Source: an uncultured Raoultella sp. (GTDB lineage Bacteria; Pseudomonadota; Gammaproteobacteria; Enterobacterales; Enterobacteriaceae). From it: a stretch of 64,000 bases of DNA. The DNA lies in contig CAAEVH010000033.1 in the NCBI GenBank assembly GCA_900759445.1, forward strand, positions 1 to 64,000, read 5' to 3'. The notes below the pieces were generated by a model, which worked only from the letters and a program-made list of their open reading frames with translations, searched no databases and had not been told where the DNA came from. Of the stretch, positions 1 to 8,345 are shown one piece after another (the stretch's first letter is position 1; each line of letters begins with the position of its first letter). The position numbers were made by a program, and so were the translations under genes.

Positions 1-43
1 AGTGTGGGGTCTCCCCATGTGAGAGTAGGGAACTGCCAGGCAT
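1..43 (+). rRNA. rrf: 5S ribosomal RNA, 3' end (partial)
   Basis: The first 43 bases match the 3' third of enterobacterial 5S rRNA, ending in the conserved CTGCCAGGCAT. The rest of the rRNA operon lies left of the window. In E. coli the operon before yjaB and metA is rrnE, and the neighbours here agree with that position. Confidence 0.93.
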
Positions 44-55
44 TAAATAAAAGCG

Positions 56-90
56 AAAGGCTCAGTCGAAAGACTGGGCCTTTTGTTTTA
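56..90 (+). terminator. rRNA operon terminator
   Basis: GGCTCAGTC and GACTGGGCC form a stem around a GAAA loop, followed by TTTTGTTTTA. This is the usual T1-type terminator just after 5S rRNA. Confidence 0.9.
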
Positions 91-228
91 TCTGTCGTTT
101 GTCGGGAAACGCTCACCGGGAGCAGGACAACATCGCCGGCAACGCTGTTGAACCGCCGGAGGCCGGTCCCGGAGGGGTGAGCATCAGTGATACGACGACG
201 CATGCACCACGGCCAGCCACCATTCAGT

Positions 229-258
229 AAAAAGCCCGCCCTCACCGACGGGCTTTTT
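229..258. terminator. bidirectional terminator between the rRNA operon and yjaB
   Basis: AAAAGCCCG pairs with CGGGCTTTT, with an A run on one side and a T run on the other, so it can stop transcription from both convergent sides. The stretch 91-228 before it is GC-rich rrn-distal sequence with no visible gene. Confidence 0.8.
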
Positions 259-263
259 GCGTT

Positions 264-707
264 TCAACGCGCGTCATAACGCAAATGCAGCAGCGGGTAG
301 GGGCGGCCATGGTCATCATGAGCGGATCGCCCGCTAACCACAAACCCCATATTCGCGTAAAACCCTACCGCCTGCGCGTTCTGCTCATTCACATCGGTTG
401 TGAGTCGGGGGATCAATTCCAGAGCATACATGACTAACTGGCGACCCACGCCCATACCGCGAAAGTCAGGATCAACAAAAAGGGCTTCCAGATGCCGTTC
501 AGACAGCAGCATCAATGCGCAGGGCTTGTCCTCATTCGTGACCGCAACCCATAGCGGCGCCTGAGGAAAAAATGCGCACACCTGCCGCTCAATTTCCCTT
601 CGGTCCTGCCCTGAAAGAAAGTGATGCGTTGCATCGACGGAACGACGCCAGATTTCAATCAGTTGTTCGCTCTCATCACTGCGCGAACGTCGAATCACTA
701 TATTCAT
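264..707 (-). CDS. yjaB: GNAT-family N-acetyltransferase YjaB
   Basis: The 147-residue protein is one GNAT fold. The acetyl-CoA loop is seen as FRGMGVGRQL near residues 82-91, and the C-terminal part has the NEQNAQAVGFYANMGF stretch typical of the last GNAT motif. It matches E. coli YjaB over its full length and sits in the same place next to metA. The ATG at 707 follows AAGGAA. GNAT enzymes move an acetyl group from acetyl-CoA to an amine. The physiological substrate of YjaB is not known to me. Confidence 0.92.
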   Translation of the reverse strand: MNIVIRRSRSDESEQLIEIWRRSVDATHHFLSGQDRREIERQVCAFFPQAPLWVAVTNEDKPCALMLLSERHLEALFVDPDFRGMGVGRQLVMYALELIPRLTTDVNEQNAQAVGFYANMGFVVSGRSAHDDHGRPYPLLHLRYDAR

Positions 708-781
708 GATATTTCCTTGCGATTAACCGCTGTATTCTATCCTGGAGATGGTTGAAACTTTCTCACCTTCCGCTTGCAGAC

Positions 782-843
782 TCGACATTTTCATTATTCC
801 TGGTTATTGTTAGCTGTCTGGATGTCTAAACGTTTATACGTAT
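782..843 (+). promoter_or_regulatory. metA promoter region with four tandem MetJ met boxes
   Basis: Four contiguous 8-bp units, AGCTGTCT, GGATGTCT, AAACGTTT and ATACGTAT (812-843), resemble the MetJ met-box consensus AGACGTCT and end about 20 bp before the metA start. MetJ with S-adenosylmethionine binds such arrays cooperatively. A plausible promoter is TCGACA (782-787) with TTATTG (804-809). Those hexamers are inferred. Confidence 0.82.
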
Positions 844-862
844 GCTATGAGGTAATCAAGTT

Positions 863-1792
863 ATGCCGATTCGGGTGCAGGACGAGCTACCAGCCGTCAA
901 TTTCTTGCGTAGTGAGAACGTCTTTGTGATGACCACTACGCGTGCAACAACTCAGGAAATTCGTCCGCTGAAGGTACTTATCCTTAACCTGATGCCGAAA
1001 AAAATCGAGACGGAGAATCAGTTCCTGCGCCTGCTTTCGAACTCTCCGCTGCAGCTTGATATCCAGCTTCTACGTATCGATGCGCGTGAATCCCGCAATA
1101 CGCCAAGTGAACACCTGAATAACTTCTACTGTAACTTCGACGATATTTGCGACCAGAACTTTGACGGCCTGATCGTCACCGGCGCCCCGCTGGGGCTGGT
1201 TGAATTTAACGATGTTGCCTACTGGCCGCAGATCAAGCAGGTGCTGGAGTGGGCGAAAGATCACGTCACCTCTACGCTTTTTGTCTGTTGGGCGGTACAG
1301 GCCGCACTCAATATTCTGTACGGCATTCCTAAGCAGACCCGTGCAGAAAAAATTTCCGGCGTCTATGAGCATCATATTCTGCATCCTCACGCGCTGCTGA
1401 CCCGCGGTTTTGATGACTCTTTCCTCGCCCCGCACTCTCGCTATGCGGATTTCCCGGCGGCGCTGATTCGCGACTATACCGATTTAGAGATCCTGGCAGA
1501 AACGGAAGAGGGTGATGCCTACCTGTTTGCCAGCAAAGATAAGCGAATCGCCTTTGTGACCGGCCACCCGGAATACGACGCCCACACCCTGGCCAGCGAA
1601 TTTTTCCGCGATGTGGAAGCCGGCCTGAGTCCGGACATTCCGTATAATTATTTTCCGCAAAACGATCCGCAAAACAAACCGCGGGCCACCTGGCGCAGCC
1701 ATGGAAATCTGCTGTTTGCAAACTGGCTTAACTATTACGTCTACCAGATCACTCCATACGATCTGCGGAATATGAATCCGACTTTGGATTAA
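863..1792 (+). CDS. metA: Homoserine O-succinyltransferase MetA
   Basis: The 309-residue protein is exactly the E. coli length. It carries out the first committed step of methionine synthesis, moving succinyl from succinyl-CoA to homoserine in the cytoplasm. The catalytic residues are visible: Cys142 in LFVCWAVQ, and His235 and Glu237 in GHPEYD. The ATG follows GAGGT. The met boxes upstream indicate repression by MetJ, and a terminator follows. In E. coli MetA is also known for heat lability and proteolysis, which cannot be judged from sequence. Confidence 0.98.
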   Translation: MPIRVQDELPAVNFLRSENVFVMTTTRATTQEIRPLKVLILNLMPKKIETENQFLRLLSNSPLQLDIQLLRIDARESRNTPSEHLNNFYCNFDDICDQNFDGLIVTGAPLGLVEFNDVAYWPQIKQVLEWAKDHVTSTLFVCWAVQAALNILYGIPKQTRAEKISGVYEHHILHPHALLTRGFDDSFLAPHSRYADFPAALIRDYTDLEILAETEEGDAYLFASKDKRIAFVTGHPEYDAHTLASEFFRDVEAGLSPDIPYNYFPQNDPQNKPRATWRSHGNLLFANWLNYYVYQITPYDLRNMNPTLD

Positions 1793-1837
1793 TCCTCCAG
1801 ATAACGCGATCCTAAAGCGTTTCAGCATTTTGCCTCT

Positions 1838-1859
1838 GGCACCTTCGGGTGCCTTTTTT
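1838..1859 (+). terminator. metA terminator
   Basis: GGCACC and GGTGCC form a 6-bp stem with a TTCG tetraloop, followed by six T residues. Confidence 0.9.
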
Positions 1860-1939
1860 GTTTCCGAAATTCAACTCACGATAAAGAATAACTTTAACTT
1901 CAATGTTATCAATATGTTGATTGTATATTAAATTAAAAA

Positions 1940-1980
1940 TGGAAATTGTTTTTGATTTTGTAATTTTATTGAGTAGTCTT
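1940..1980 (+). promoter_or_regulatory. aceBAK promoter and IclR operator
   Basis: TGGAAATTGTTTTTG (1940-1954) fits the left half of the IclR consensus TGGAAATNATTTCCA. It overlaps a likely -35 TTGATT (1952-1957) with TAGTCT (1974-1979) as -10. The arrangement is as in E. coli, where IclR blocks the aceB promoter. The transcript then has a leader of about 65 nt. Confidence 0.75.
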
Positions 1981-2052
1981 AATTGTGTTGAGCGAAAACC
2001 AGACAACGATCGTTCACTCGCGCCAACTGGATCAACCAATAGGAGCTACAAA

Positions 2053-3654
2053 ATGACGCAACAGGCGACAATAACTGACGAACTGGCCTTCAGCCGGCCT
2101 TATGGCGAGCAGGAAAAGCAGATTTTAACGCCTGAGGCGGTAGAGTTTCTGACGGAACTGGTGAGCCGCTTTACGCCTGAGCGCAATAAACTACTGGCGG
2201 CACGTATTCAGCAACAGCAGGCGATTGACGCAGGAAGACTGCCTGATTTTATTTCGGAAACGGATTCCATTAGAAATGGTGACTGGACGATTCGCGGTAT
2301 TCCCGCCGATTTACAGGATCGTCGGGTGGAAATCACCGGACCGGTAGAGCGCAAAATGGTGATTAACGCCCTCAACGCCAATGTGAAAGTCTTTATGGCA
2401 GATTTTGAGGACTCGCTGGCCCCGGACTGGAACAAAGTCATTGATGGCCAGATTAATCTGCGCGATGCGGTGAATGGCACCATCAGCTACACCAATGAAT
2501 CCGGCAAGATTTACCAGCTGAAGCCCAATCCCGCGGTACTGGTATGCCGCGTGCGCGGCCTGCATCTGCCGGAAAAGCATGTGACGTGGCGCGGCGAGTC
2601 GATTCCCGGCAGCCTGTTTGATTTCGCGCTCTATTTTTTTCACAACTACAAAAACCTGCTGGCAAAAGGCAGCGGTCCTTACTTCTACCTGCCGAAAACC
2701 CAGGCCTGGCAGGAAGCGGCATGGTGGGGCGATGTCTTTAGCTATACCGAAGACCGGTTTGGACTGCCGCGCGGCACGATTAAGGCCACGCTGTTAATTG
2801 AAACCCTGCCAGCGGTGTTCCAGATGGATGAGATTCTGCATGCGCTGCGGGACCATATTGTCGGTCTGAACTGCGGACGCTGGGATTACATTTTCAGCTA
2901 TATCAAAACATTAAAAAATCATGGCGACCGCGTCTTACCCGACCGTCAGGTTGTCACGATGGATAAGCCGTTCCTCAGCGCCTATTCGCGTCTGTTGATT
3001 AAGACCTGCCATAAACGCGGCGCGTTCGCGATGGGGGGAATGGCGGCGTTTATCCCCAGCAAAGATGCCGACCGTAACCGCCAGGTCCTCGCCAAAGTTA
3101 CCGCAGATAAAGAGCTGGAAGCGAAAAATGGCCACGACGGCACCTGGATCGCGCATCCGGGGCTGGCGGATACCGCCATGGCCGTCTTCAACCAGGTCCT
3201 GGGCGAACGCCCTAACCAGCTGTTCGTCAGCCGGGAAGACGATGCGCCGATAACCGCCGACCAGCTGCTGGCGCCCTGTGAGGGCGAACGTACGGAGGCG
3301 GGGATGCGCGCCAATATTCGTGTTGCGGTGCAGTATATCGAAGCCTGGATCTCCGGTAATGGCTGCGTCCCGATTTACGGTCTGATGGAAGATGCGGCGA
3401 CCGCCGAAATTTCGCGGACCTCCATCTGGCAATGGATTCACCATCAGAAAACCCTCAGTGACGGCACGCCGGTCACCAAGACGCTGTTTCGTCAGTGGTT
3501 AGCGGAAGAGCTGATGGTCATTCAGGACGAGCTCGGCGAACACCGCTACAGCAGCGGACGTTTTGACGATGCCGCACGCCTGATGGAACAGATCACCACC
3601 TCAGAGGAGTTAATCGACTTCCTGACGCTGCCGGGCTACCGCCTGCTGGCGTAA
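2053..3654 (+). CDS. aceB: Malate synthase A
   Basis: The enzyme condenses glyoxylate and acetyl-CoA to malate, the second step of the glyoxylate shunt. Starting at the ATG at 2053, behind AGGAG, gives 533 residues, the E. coli length; the reading frame stays open for 44 more codons upstream, but that part lacks homology and covers the promoter. The catalytic residues are present: Arg166, Glu250 and Asp278 (metal site, in NCGRWDY), and Asp447 as base. It is the first gene of aceBAK, and aceA follows after about 95 bp. Confidence 0.98.
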   Translation: MTQQATITDELAFSRPYGEQEKQILTPEAVEFLTELVSRFTPERNKLLAARIQQQQAIDAGRLPDFISETDSIRNGDWTIRGIPADLQDRRVEITGPVERKMVINALNANVKVFMADFEDSLAPDWNKVIDGQINLRDAVNGTISYTNESGKIYQLKPNPAVLVCRVRGLHLPEKHVTWRGESIPGSLFDFALYFFHNYKNLLAKGSGPYFYLPKTQAWQEAAWWGDVFSYTEDRFGLPRGTIKATLLIETLPAVFQMDEILHALRDHIVGLNCGRWDYIFSYIKTLKNHGDRVLPDRQVVTMDKPFLSAYSRLLIKTCHKRGAFAMGGMAAFIPSKDADRNRQVLAKVTADKELEAKNGHDGTWIAHPGLADTAMAVFNQVLGERPNQLFVSREDDAPITADQLLAPCEGERTEAGMRANIRVAVQYIEAWISGNGCVPIYGLMEDAATAEISRTSIWQWIHHQKTLSDGTPVTKTLFRQWLAEELMVIQDELGEHRYSSGRFDDAARLMEQITTSEELIDFLTLPGYRLLA

Positions 3655-3749
3655 CCAGCGGGCAACTTGGTTTGTCTTTTTGGCCGCGGCCAAACTGCTT
3701 TCACCGATAACGCCTGGGAAGCCAGGAGAAAATAATGGAGCATCTGCAC

Positions 3750-5054
3750 ATGAAAACCCGTACCCAACAAATCGAAGAATTAAACAAAGAGTGGACACAA
3801 CCGCGTTGGGAAGGCATTACCCGCCCCTATAGCGCTGAGGACGTGGTGAAATTGCGTGGCTCAGTCAATCCGGAATGCACGCTGGCGCAGCTTGGCGCGG
3901 CCAAAATGTGGCGGCTGCTGCATGGCGAAGCGAAAAAAGGCTACATCAACAGCCTCGGCGCGCTGACCGGCGGGCAGGCATTGCAGCAGGCGAAAGCCGG
4001 GATTGAGGCGATTTATCTCTCCGGCTGGCAGGTGGCGGCGGACGCCAACCTCGCCTCCAGCATGTACCCGGATCAATCGCTGTATCCTGCAAACTCGGTA
4101 CCTGCGGTGGTCGATCGGATCAACAACACCTTCCGTCGCGCGGATCAGATCCAGTGGTCGGCGGGGATTGAACCGGGCGATCCGCGCTATACCGACTATT
4201 TTCTGCCGATCGTGGCGGATGCCGAAGCGGGTTTTGGCGGTGTGCTTAACGCGTTCGAGCTGATGAAATCGATGATTGAGGCCGGTGCAGCGGCCGTTCA
4301 TTTTGAAGATCAGCTGGCTTCGGTGAAGAAGTGCGGCCATATGGGCGGCAAAGTGCTGGTGCCGACGCAGGAAGCCATTCAGAAACTGGTCGCGGCGCGC
4401 CTGGCCGCGGACGTGACGGGCGTACCGACGCTGGTGATTGCGCGAACGGATGCCGATGCTGCCGATCTGATTACGTCTGATTGCGATCCGTACGATCGCG
4501 AGTTTGTCACCGGCGAACGCACCAGCGAAGGATTTTTCCGTACCCATGCCGGTATCGAACAAGCGATCAGTCGCGGTCTGGCCTATGCACCGTACGCGGA
4601 CCTGGTGTGGTGTGAAACTTCGAAACCCGATCTGGAGCAGGCGCGCCGCTTTGCCGAGGCGATTCACGCGCGTTTCCCGGGCAAGCTGCTGGCCTACAAC
4701 TGTTCGCCGTCGTTCAACTGGAAGAAAAATCTTGATGACAACACCATCGCTCACTTCCAGCAGTCGCTGTCTGATATGGGTTACAAATACCAGTTCATCA
4801 CGCTGGCGGGGATCCACAGCATGTGGTTCAACATGTTCGACCTGGCCCATGCCTATGCGCAGGGCGAAGGCATGAAGCACTACGTTGAGAAAGTGCAGCA
4901 GCCAGAGTTTGCCGCGGCTAAAGATGGCTACACCTTTGTCTCTCATCAGCAGGAAGTGGGCACCGGCTACTTTGATAAAGTGACCACTATTATCCAGGGC
5001 GGGGCTTCCTCGGTAACAGCGTTGACCGGTTCAACGGAAGAAGAGCAGTTCTGA
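3750..5054 (+). CDS. aceA: Isocitrate lyase
   Basis: It splits isocitrate into succinate and glyoxylate, the first step of the glyoxylate bypass. The 434-residue protein has the catalytic KKCGH motif at residues 193-197 and is close to the E. coli enzyme throughout. Two in-frame starts exist. The ATG at 3750 gives the known E. coli N-terminus [10 protein letters not shown], with GGAG nine bases before it. An ATG at 3735 behind AGGAGA would add MEHLH. I chose 3750. It is the middle gene of aceBAK. Confidence 0.97.
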   Translation: MKTRTQQIEELNKEWTQPRWEGITRPYSAEDVVKLRGSVNPECTLAQLGAAKMWRLLHGEAKKGYINSLGALTGGQALQQAKAGIEAIYLSGWQVAADANLASSMYPDQSLYPANSVPAVVDRINNTFRRADQIQWSAGIEPGDPRYTDYFLPIVADAEAGFGGVLNAFELMKSMIEAGAAAVHFEDQLASVKKCGHMGGKVLVPTQEAIQKLVAARLAADVTGVPTLVIARTDADAADLITSDCDPYDREFVTGERTSEGFFRTHAGIEQAISRGLAYAPYADLVWCETSKPDLEQARRFAEAIHARFPGKLLAYNCSPSFNWKKNLDDNTIAHFQQSLSDMGYKYQFITLAGIHSMWFNMFDLAHAYAQGEGMKHYVEKVQQPEFAAAKDGYTFVSHQQEVGTGYFDKVTTIIQGGASSVTALTGSTEEEQF

Positions 5055-5056
5055 TT

Positions 5057-5146
5057 GCTGCCCGGTGGCGCTGCGCTTACCGGGCCTACGAAAGCGGTAG
5101 GCCGGATAAGCGAACGCGCCATCCGGCATGAGCGGATGCCGGATGG
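5057..5146. repeat. REP/BIME repeat cluster between aceA and aceK
   Basis: CCCGGT (5061-5066) pairs with ACCGGG (5079-5084). Two copies of GCCGGAT (5101-5107, 5138-5144) flank one ATCCGGC (5121-5127), so two alternative hairpins can form. REP elements in this gap are known in E. coli and are thought to help keep AceK levels far below AceA. Confidence 0.85.
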
Positions 5147-5155
5147 GGAAAAACG

Positions 5156-6898
5156 ATGACGCGTGGCCTGGAATTATTGATTGCACAAACGATTTTACAG
5201 GGCTTCGACGCGCAGTACGGGCGTTTTCTGGAAGTGACTTCAGGCGCGCAGCAGCGGTTTGAACATGCCGACTGGCATGCGGTTCAGCAGGCCATGAAGC
5301 AGCGAATTCACCTTTATGATCATCACGTCGGGCTGGTGGTGGAACAGCTGCGCTGTATTACCGAAGGTAAAAGCACCGACGTGGATTTTTTACTACGGGT
5401 GAAAGAGCAGTACACGCACCTGCTGCCGGATTACCCTCGCTTTGAGATTGCGGAGAGCTTTTTTAATTCTGTCTATTGCCGGTTGTTTGACCACCGCTCG
5501 CTGACACCCGAGCGGCTTTTTATTTTCAGTTCTCAGCCGGAGCGCAGCTTTCGTTCCCTGCCACGACCGCTGGCGAAAAACTTCTTTCCCGATCGCGGCT
5601 GGGAGACGCTGTTAAGCAAGGTTCTCACCGACTTACCCCTGCGTCTGCCGTGGCAAAACAAGGCGCGCGACATCGGCTACATTAGCGCCAGCCTGCAGGA
5701 GGCGCTGGGAAGCGAGATGTTATCCCGCTCCCACTTGCAGATCGCGAACGAACTCTTTTACCGCAATAAAGCCGCCTGGCTGGTGGGTAAGCTGGTTACG
5801 CCGGTGGCAACCCTGCCGTTTTTGCTGCCAGTCCATCGCAGCGAGGAGGGCGAACTGTTTATTGATACCTGTCTGACGACTCACGCCGAAGCCAGCATCG
5901 TGTTTGGCTTCGCCCGTTCTTATTTTATGGTCTACGCGCCGCTGCCCGGTGCGCTGGTGGAATGGCTGCGCGACATTCTGCCGGGTAAAACTACCGCCGA
6001 ACTGTATATGGCGATTGGCTGTCAGAAGCATGCGAAGACGGAAAGCTATCGCGAATACCTGCACTATATTGCCCGCAGCGATGAGCAGTTTATTGAGGCG
6101 CCGGGCATCCGCGGCATGGTGATGCTGGTCTTTACTCTGCCGGGATTTGACCGGGTATTTAAGGTGATCAAAGACCGCTTTGCGCCGCAAAAGGAGATGA
6201 CCGCGGCCCACGTCCGCGCCTGCTATCAGCTGGTAAAAGAACATGACCGCGTCGGGAGAATGGCCGATACCCAGGAGTTTGAAAACTTCGTGCTGGAAAA
6301 ACGGCAGATTGCCCCGGCGCTGATGGCATTACTGCAGACGGAAGCCGGCGCAAAAATCACCGATCTAGGCGATCGCATTGTCATCAGCCATCTCTATATC
6401 GAACGCCGGATGGTCCCGCTGAATATCTGGCTGGAGCAGGTGAGTGGCCAGGCGCTGCGCGATGCGGTGGAGGAGTATGGCAACGCGATTCGCCAGCTTG
6501 CCGCCGCCAATATTTTCCCCGGCGATATGCTGTTTAAAAATTTCGGCGTGACCCGCCATGGCCGGGTGGTGTTCTATGATTACGATGAAATTTGCTACAT
6601 GACCGAAGTGAATTTCCGCGACATTCCGCCGCCGCGCTATCCGGAAGATGAGCTGGCGAGCGAACCGTGGTACAGCGTGTCGCCGGGAGATGTCTTCCCG
6701 GAAGAGTTTCGCCACTGGCTGTGCGCTGATCCGCGTATCGGGCCGCTGCTTGAAGAGATGCACGCCGATCTGCTGCGGGCAGACTACTGGCGAGAGCTGC
6801 AGACGCGCATTCGTCACGGCCATGTAGAGGATGTCTATGCCTACCGGCGCCGTCAGCGTTTTTGCGTGCGTTACGGCGCGTTGCAGCAGGCGGGGTAG
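5156..6898 (+). CDS. aceK: Isocitrate dehydrogenase kinase/phosphatase
   Basis: AceK phosphorylates and dephosphorylates isocitrate dehydrogenase, deciding how much isocitrate enters the glyoxylate shunt. The 580-residue protein is close to the usual 578 and has the C-terminal kinase-like region with [14 protein letters not shown] and VVFYDYDEI, which hold the metal and ATP ligands of the family. The ATG follows GGATGGGGA. It is the last gene of aceBAK, separated from aceA by REP hairpins. The next gene lies on the other strand. Confidence 0.97.
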   Translation: MTRGLELLIAQTILQGFDAQYGRFLEVTSGAQQRFEHADWHAVQQAMKQRIHLYDHHVGLVVEQLRCITEGKSTDVDFLLRVKEQYTHLLPDYPRFEIAESFFNSVYCRLFDHRSLTPERLFIFSSQPERSFRSLPRPLAKNFFPDRGWETLLSKVLTDLPLRLPWQNKARDIGYISASLQEALGSEMLSRSHLQIANELFYRNKAAWLVGKLVTPVATLPFLLPVHRSEEGELFIDTCLTTHAEASIVFGFARSYFMVYAPLPGALVEWLRDILPGKTTAELYMAIGCQKHAKTESYREYLHYIARSDEQFIEAPGIRGMVMLVFTLPGFDRVFKVIKDRFAPQKEMTAAHVRACYQLVKEHDRVGRMADTQEFENFVLEKRQIAPALMALLQTEAGAKITDLGDRIVISHLYIERRMVPLNIWLEQVSGQALRDAVEEYGNAIRQLAAANIFPGDMLFKNFGVTRHGRVVFYDYDEICYMTEVNFRDIPPPRYPEDELASEPWYSVSPGDVFPEEFRHWLCADPRIGPLLEEMHADLLRADYWRELQTRIRHGHVEDVYAYRRRQRFCVRYGALQQAG

Positions 6899-6907
6899 GC
6901 GTGCTGT

Positions 6908-7321
6908 TCAGGCCGCCTCGATCACGGCAAACTCTTCGTACACCAGCTCCATATCTGGCGCCCAGCTGCCCTCTCGTTCAAAGAAGGCCCGATGTGCCGA
7001 TTGCCAGTAAGCCAGGCTCAAATCGCCTTCGCCTTCCAGCGCGGCGAGCTCCGGGCTCATTTCGTTAAAACGGATGAGCCTGAGCGCCAGGGTACGTATC
7101 ACACATACCGCTTTTCCTTTGCCGTCCAGCACAATGTGGTATGCCCCTGGCGTCACGGGCGGCTGCTCTTGCTGATAGCTGACAAGCGAGCCGCAGGTGC
7201 CTCGCTTTTTCCCCGCGACGACCAGGGCCGCCAGTTCGTCGGCCAGCTCAGGTGAATCGCCGAAAGACCAGCAGAAAGCAGAAGGGTATTTATCCTGCCA
7301 GTATGACTTCAGATCGCTCAT
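6908..7321 (-). CDS. ASCH-domain protein
   Basis: The 137-residue protein has the layout of stand-alone ASCH proteins: an N-terminal FGDSPELADELAALV helix region, then the AGKKRGTC motif near residues 36-43 and a beta-barrel core. ASCH folds resemble RNA-binding PUA domains, and some members act on RNA or modified nucleosides; no activity can be assigned here. Its ATG directly abuts the iclR stop codon, so the two genes are almost certainly co-transcribed. In E. coli this place holds arpA. Confidence 0.85.
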   Translation of the reverse strand: MSDLKSYWQDKYPSAFCWSFGDSPELADELAALVVAGKKRGTCGSLVSYQQEQPPVTPGAYHIVLDGKGKAVCVIRTLALRLIRFNEMSPELAALEGEGDLSLAYWQSAHRAFFEREGSWAPDMELVYEEFAVIEAA

Positions 7322-8149
7322 TTATCGCATCCCGCCGTAGGCCAGCGTCACTTCTTTCGCCGCTTTAATCACCAGCGCCCCCAGTTCGGTGACGCGATCG
7401 TCGGTCATCCGGGAAATCGGCCCGGAAATAGAGATAGCGGCAAACGGTTCGCGGTGTTCGTCATAAATACATGAGGCGACGCAGCGTAAACCGAGGGCAT
7501 GTTCTTCATCATCAAATGAGTAGCCGCGCTTGCGCGTCTGGGCTAAATCCTCTTTCAGATGGACCGGGGAGACCAGCGTGGCGTGAGTATAAGCATGTAG
7601 CCCTTTGCGATGCAGCAGACCGGTGACCTGCTCTTCGCTGAGCTGTGACAGGAATGCTTTACCCGCGCCGGAGGCGTGCATCGGGAGCTTGCCGCCAATC
7701 GGCGCCGACATGCGCATCAGCTGCGTACACTGCACCTGATCAATAATAATCGCCTGGTGATCGCTTTGATCCAGCACCGCCAGATTGACGGTTTCACCGG
7801 AGTCTTCCATCAGCTGGCGCAGGATCGGGTGGACGATCGCCAGCAGGTTGCGGCTTTGCAGGAAGCTGCTGCCGACCACAAAGGCATGTGCGCCCACGGA
7901 CCAGTGGCCCAGCTCACCCACCTGGCGGACAAAGCCCAGCTGCTGCATGGTCGTCAGCAGACGATGGGTGGTGGAGTTGGGCAGCCCGGCCTGCTGGGCC
8001 AGTTCAGTCAGCGCCACGCTGCTGTGAGACTCAGCAATCCATTCAAGCAATTTTAATCCACGGGTGAGCGACTGAACCTGGCCGCCAGCCTGGGGGGCGG
8101 CGGGCGTCGCGGGTTTTCTGCCGCGCTTAGCGGGAACGGGAGTGGCCAT
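7322..8149 (-). CDS. iclR: Transcriptional repressor IclR
   Basis: IclR represses aceBAK and its own gene. The 275-residue protein (274 in E. coli) has the N-terminal winged helix, with ALTELAQQAGLPNSTTHRLL at about residues 46-65 as helix-turn-helix, and the C-terminal effector domain that senses glyoxylate and pyruvate. The ATG follows AAGGAAT. An IclR-type palindrome just upstream supports autoregulation. The ASCH gene follows with no gap. Confidence 0.97.
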   Translation of the reverse strand: MATPVPAKRGRKPATPAAPQAGGQVQSLTRGLKLLEWIAESHSSVALTELAQQAGLPNSTTHRLLTTMQQLGFVRQVGELGHWSVGAHAFVVGSSFLQSRNLLAIVHPILRQLMEDSGETVNLAVLDQSDHQAIIIDQVQCTQLMRMSAPIGGKLPMHASGAGKAFLSQLSEEQVTGLLHRKGLHAYTHATLVSPVHLKEDLAQTRKRGYSFDDEEHALGLRCVASCIYDEHREPFAAISISGPISRMTDDRVTELGALVIKAAKEVTLAYGGMR

Positions 8150-8173
8150 CGCAGATTCCTTTTTTCTGTATCG

Positions 8174-8188
8174 TGGAAATAGTTTTCA
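8174..8188 (-). promoter_or_regulatory. IclR operator at iclR
   Basis: TGGAAATAGTTTTCA is an imperfect palindrome matching TGGAAATNATTTCCA, 25 bp upstream of the iclR start. It would serve autorepression. It lies in the iclR-metH divergent gap, so an effect on metH is possible but not shown. Confidence 0.7.
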
Positions 8189-8345
8189 TTTTATTTTTCG
8201 GATTTGCAATCACAACCGGACTGATCGGAGGAGTGAAGCTGAACATGTCTCATATTGCCCGTCGTTCTCTTTTCCGCTCTGGTGCTTTATGCCAGTATGG
8301 TCCGTTGAGTTTTTTCGGTCTGGTTGAGCGTTGTCGGGAGCGAGT

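Noticed and set aside
1921..2052. 44-codon extension upstream of aceB.
   Set aside because: It contains the IclR operator and promoter, and the homologous protein starts at 2053 behind a good ribosome site.
8142..8327. Rightward open frame of 61 codons in the iclR-metH gap.
   Set aside because: It overlaps the iclR start and its operator, lacks a ribosome site and resembles no protein; it is a shadow.
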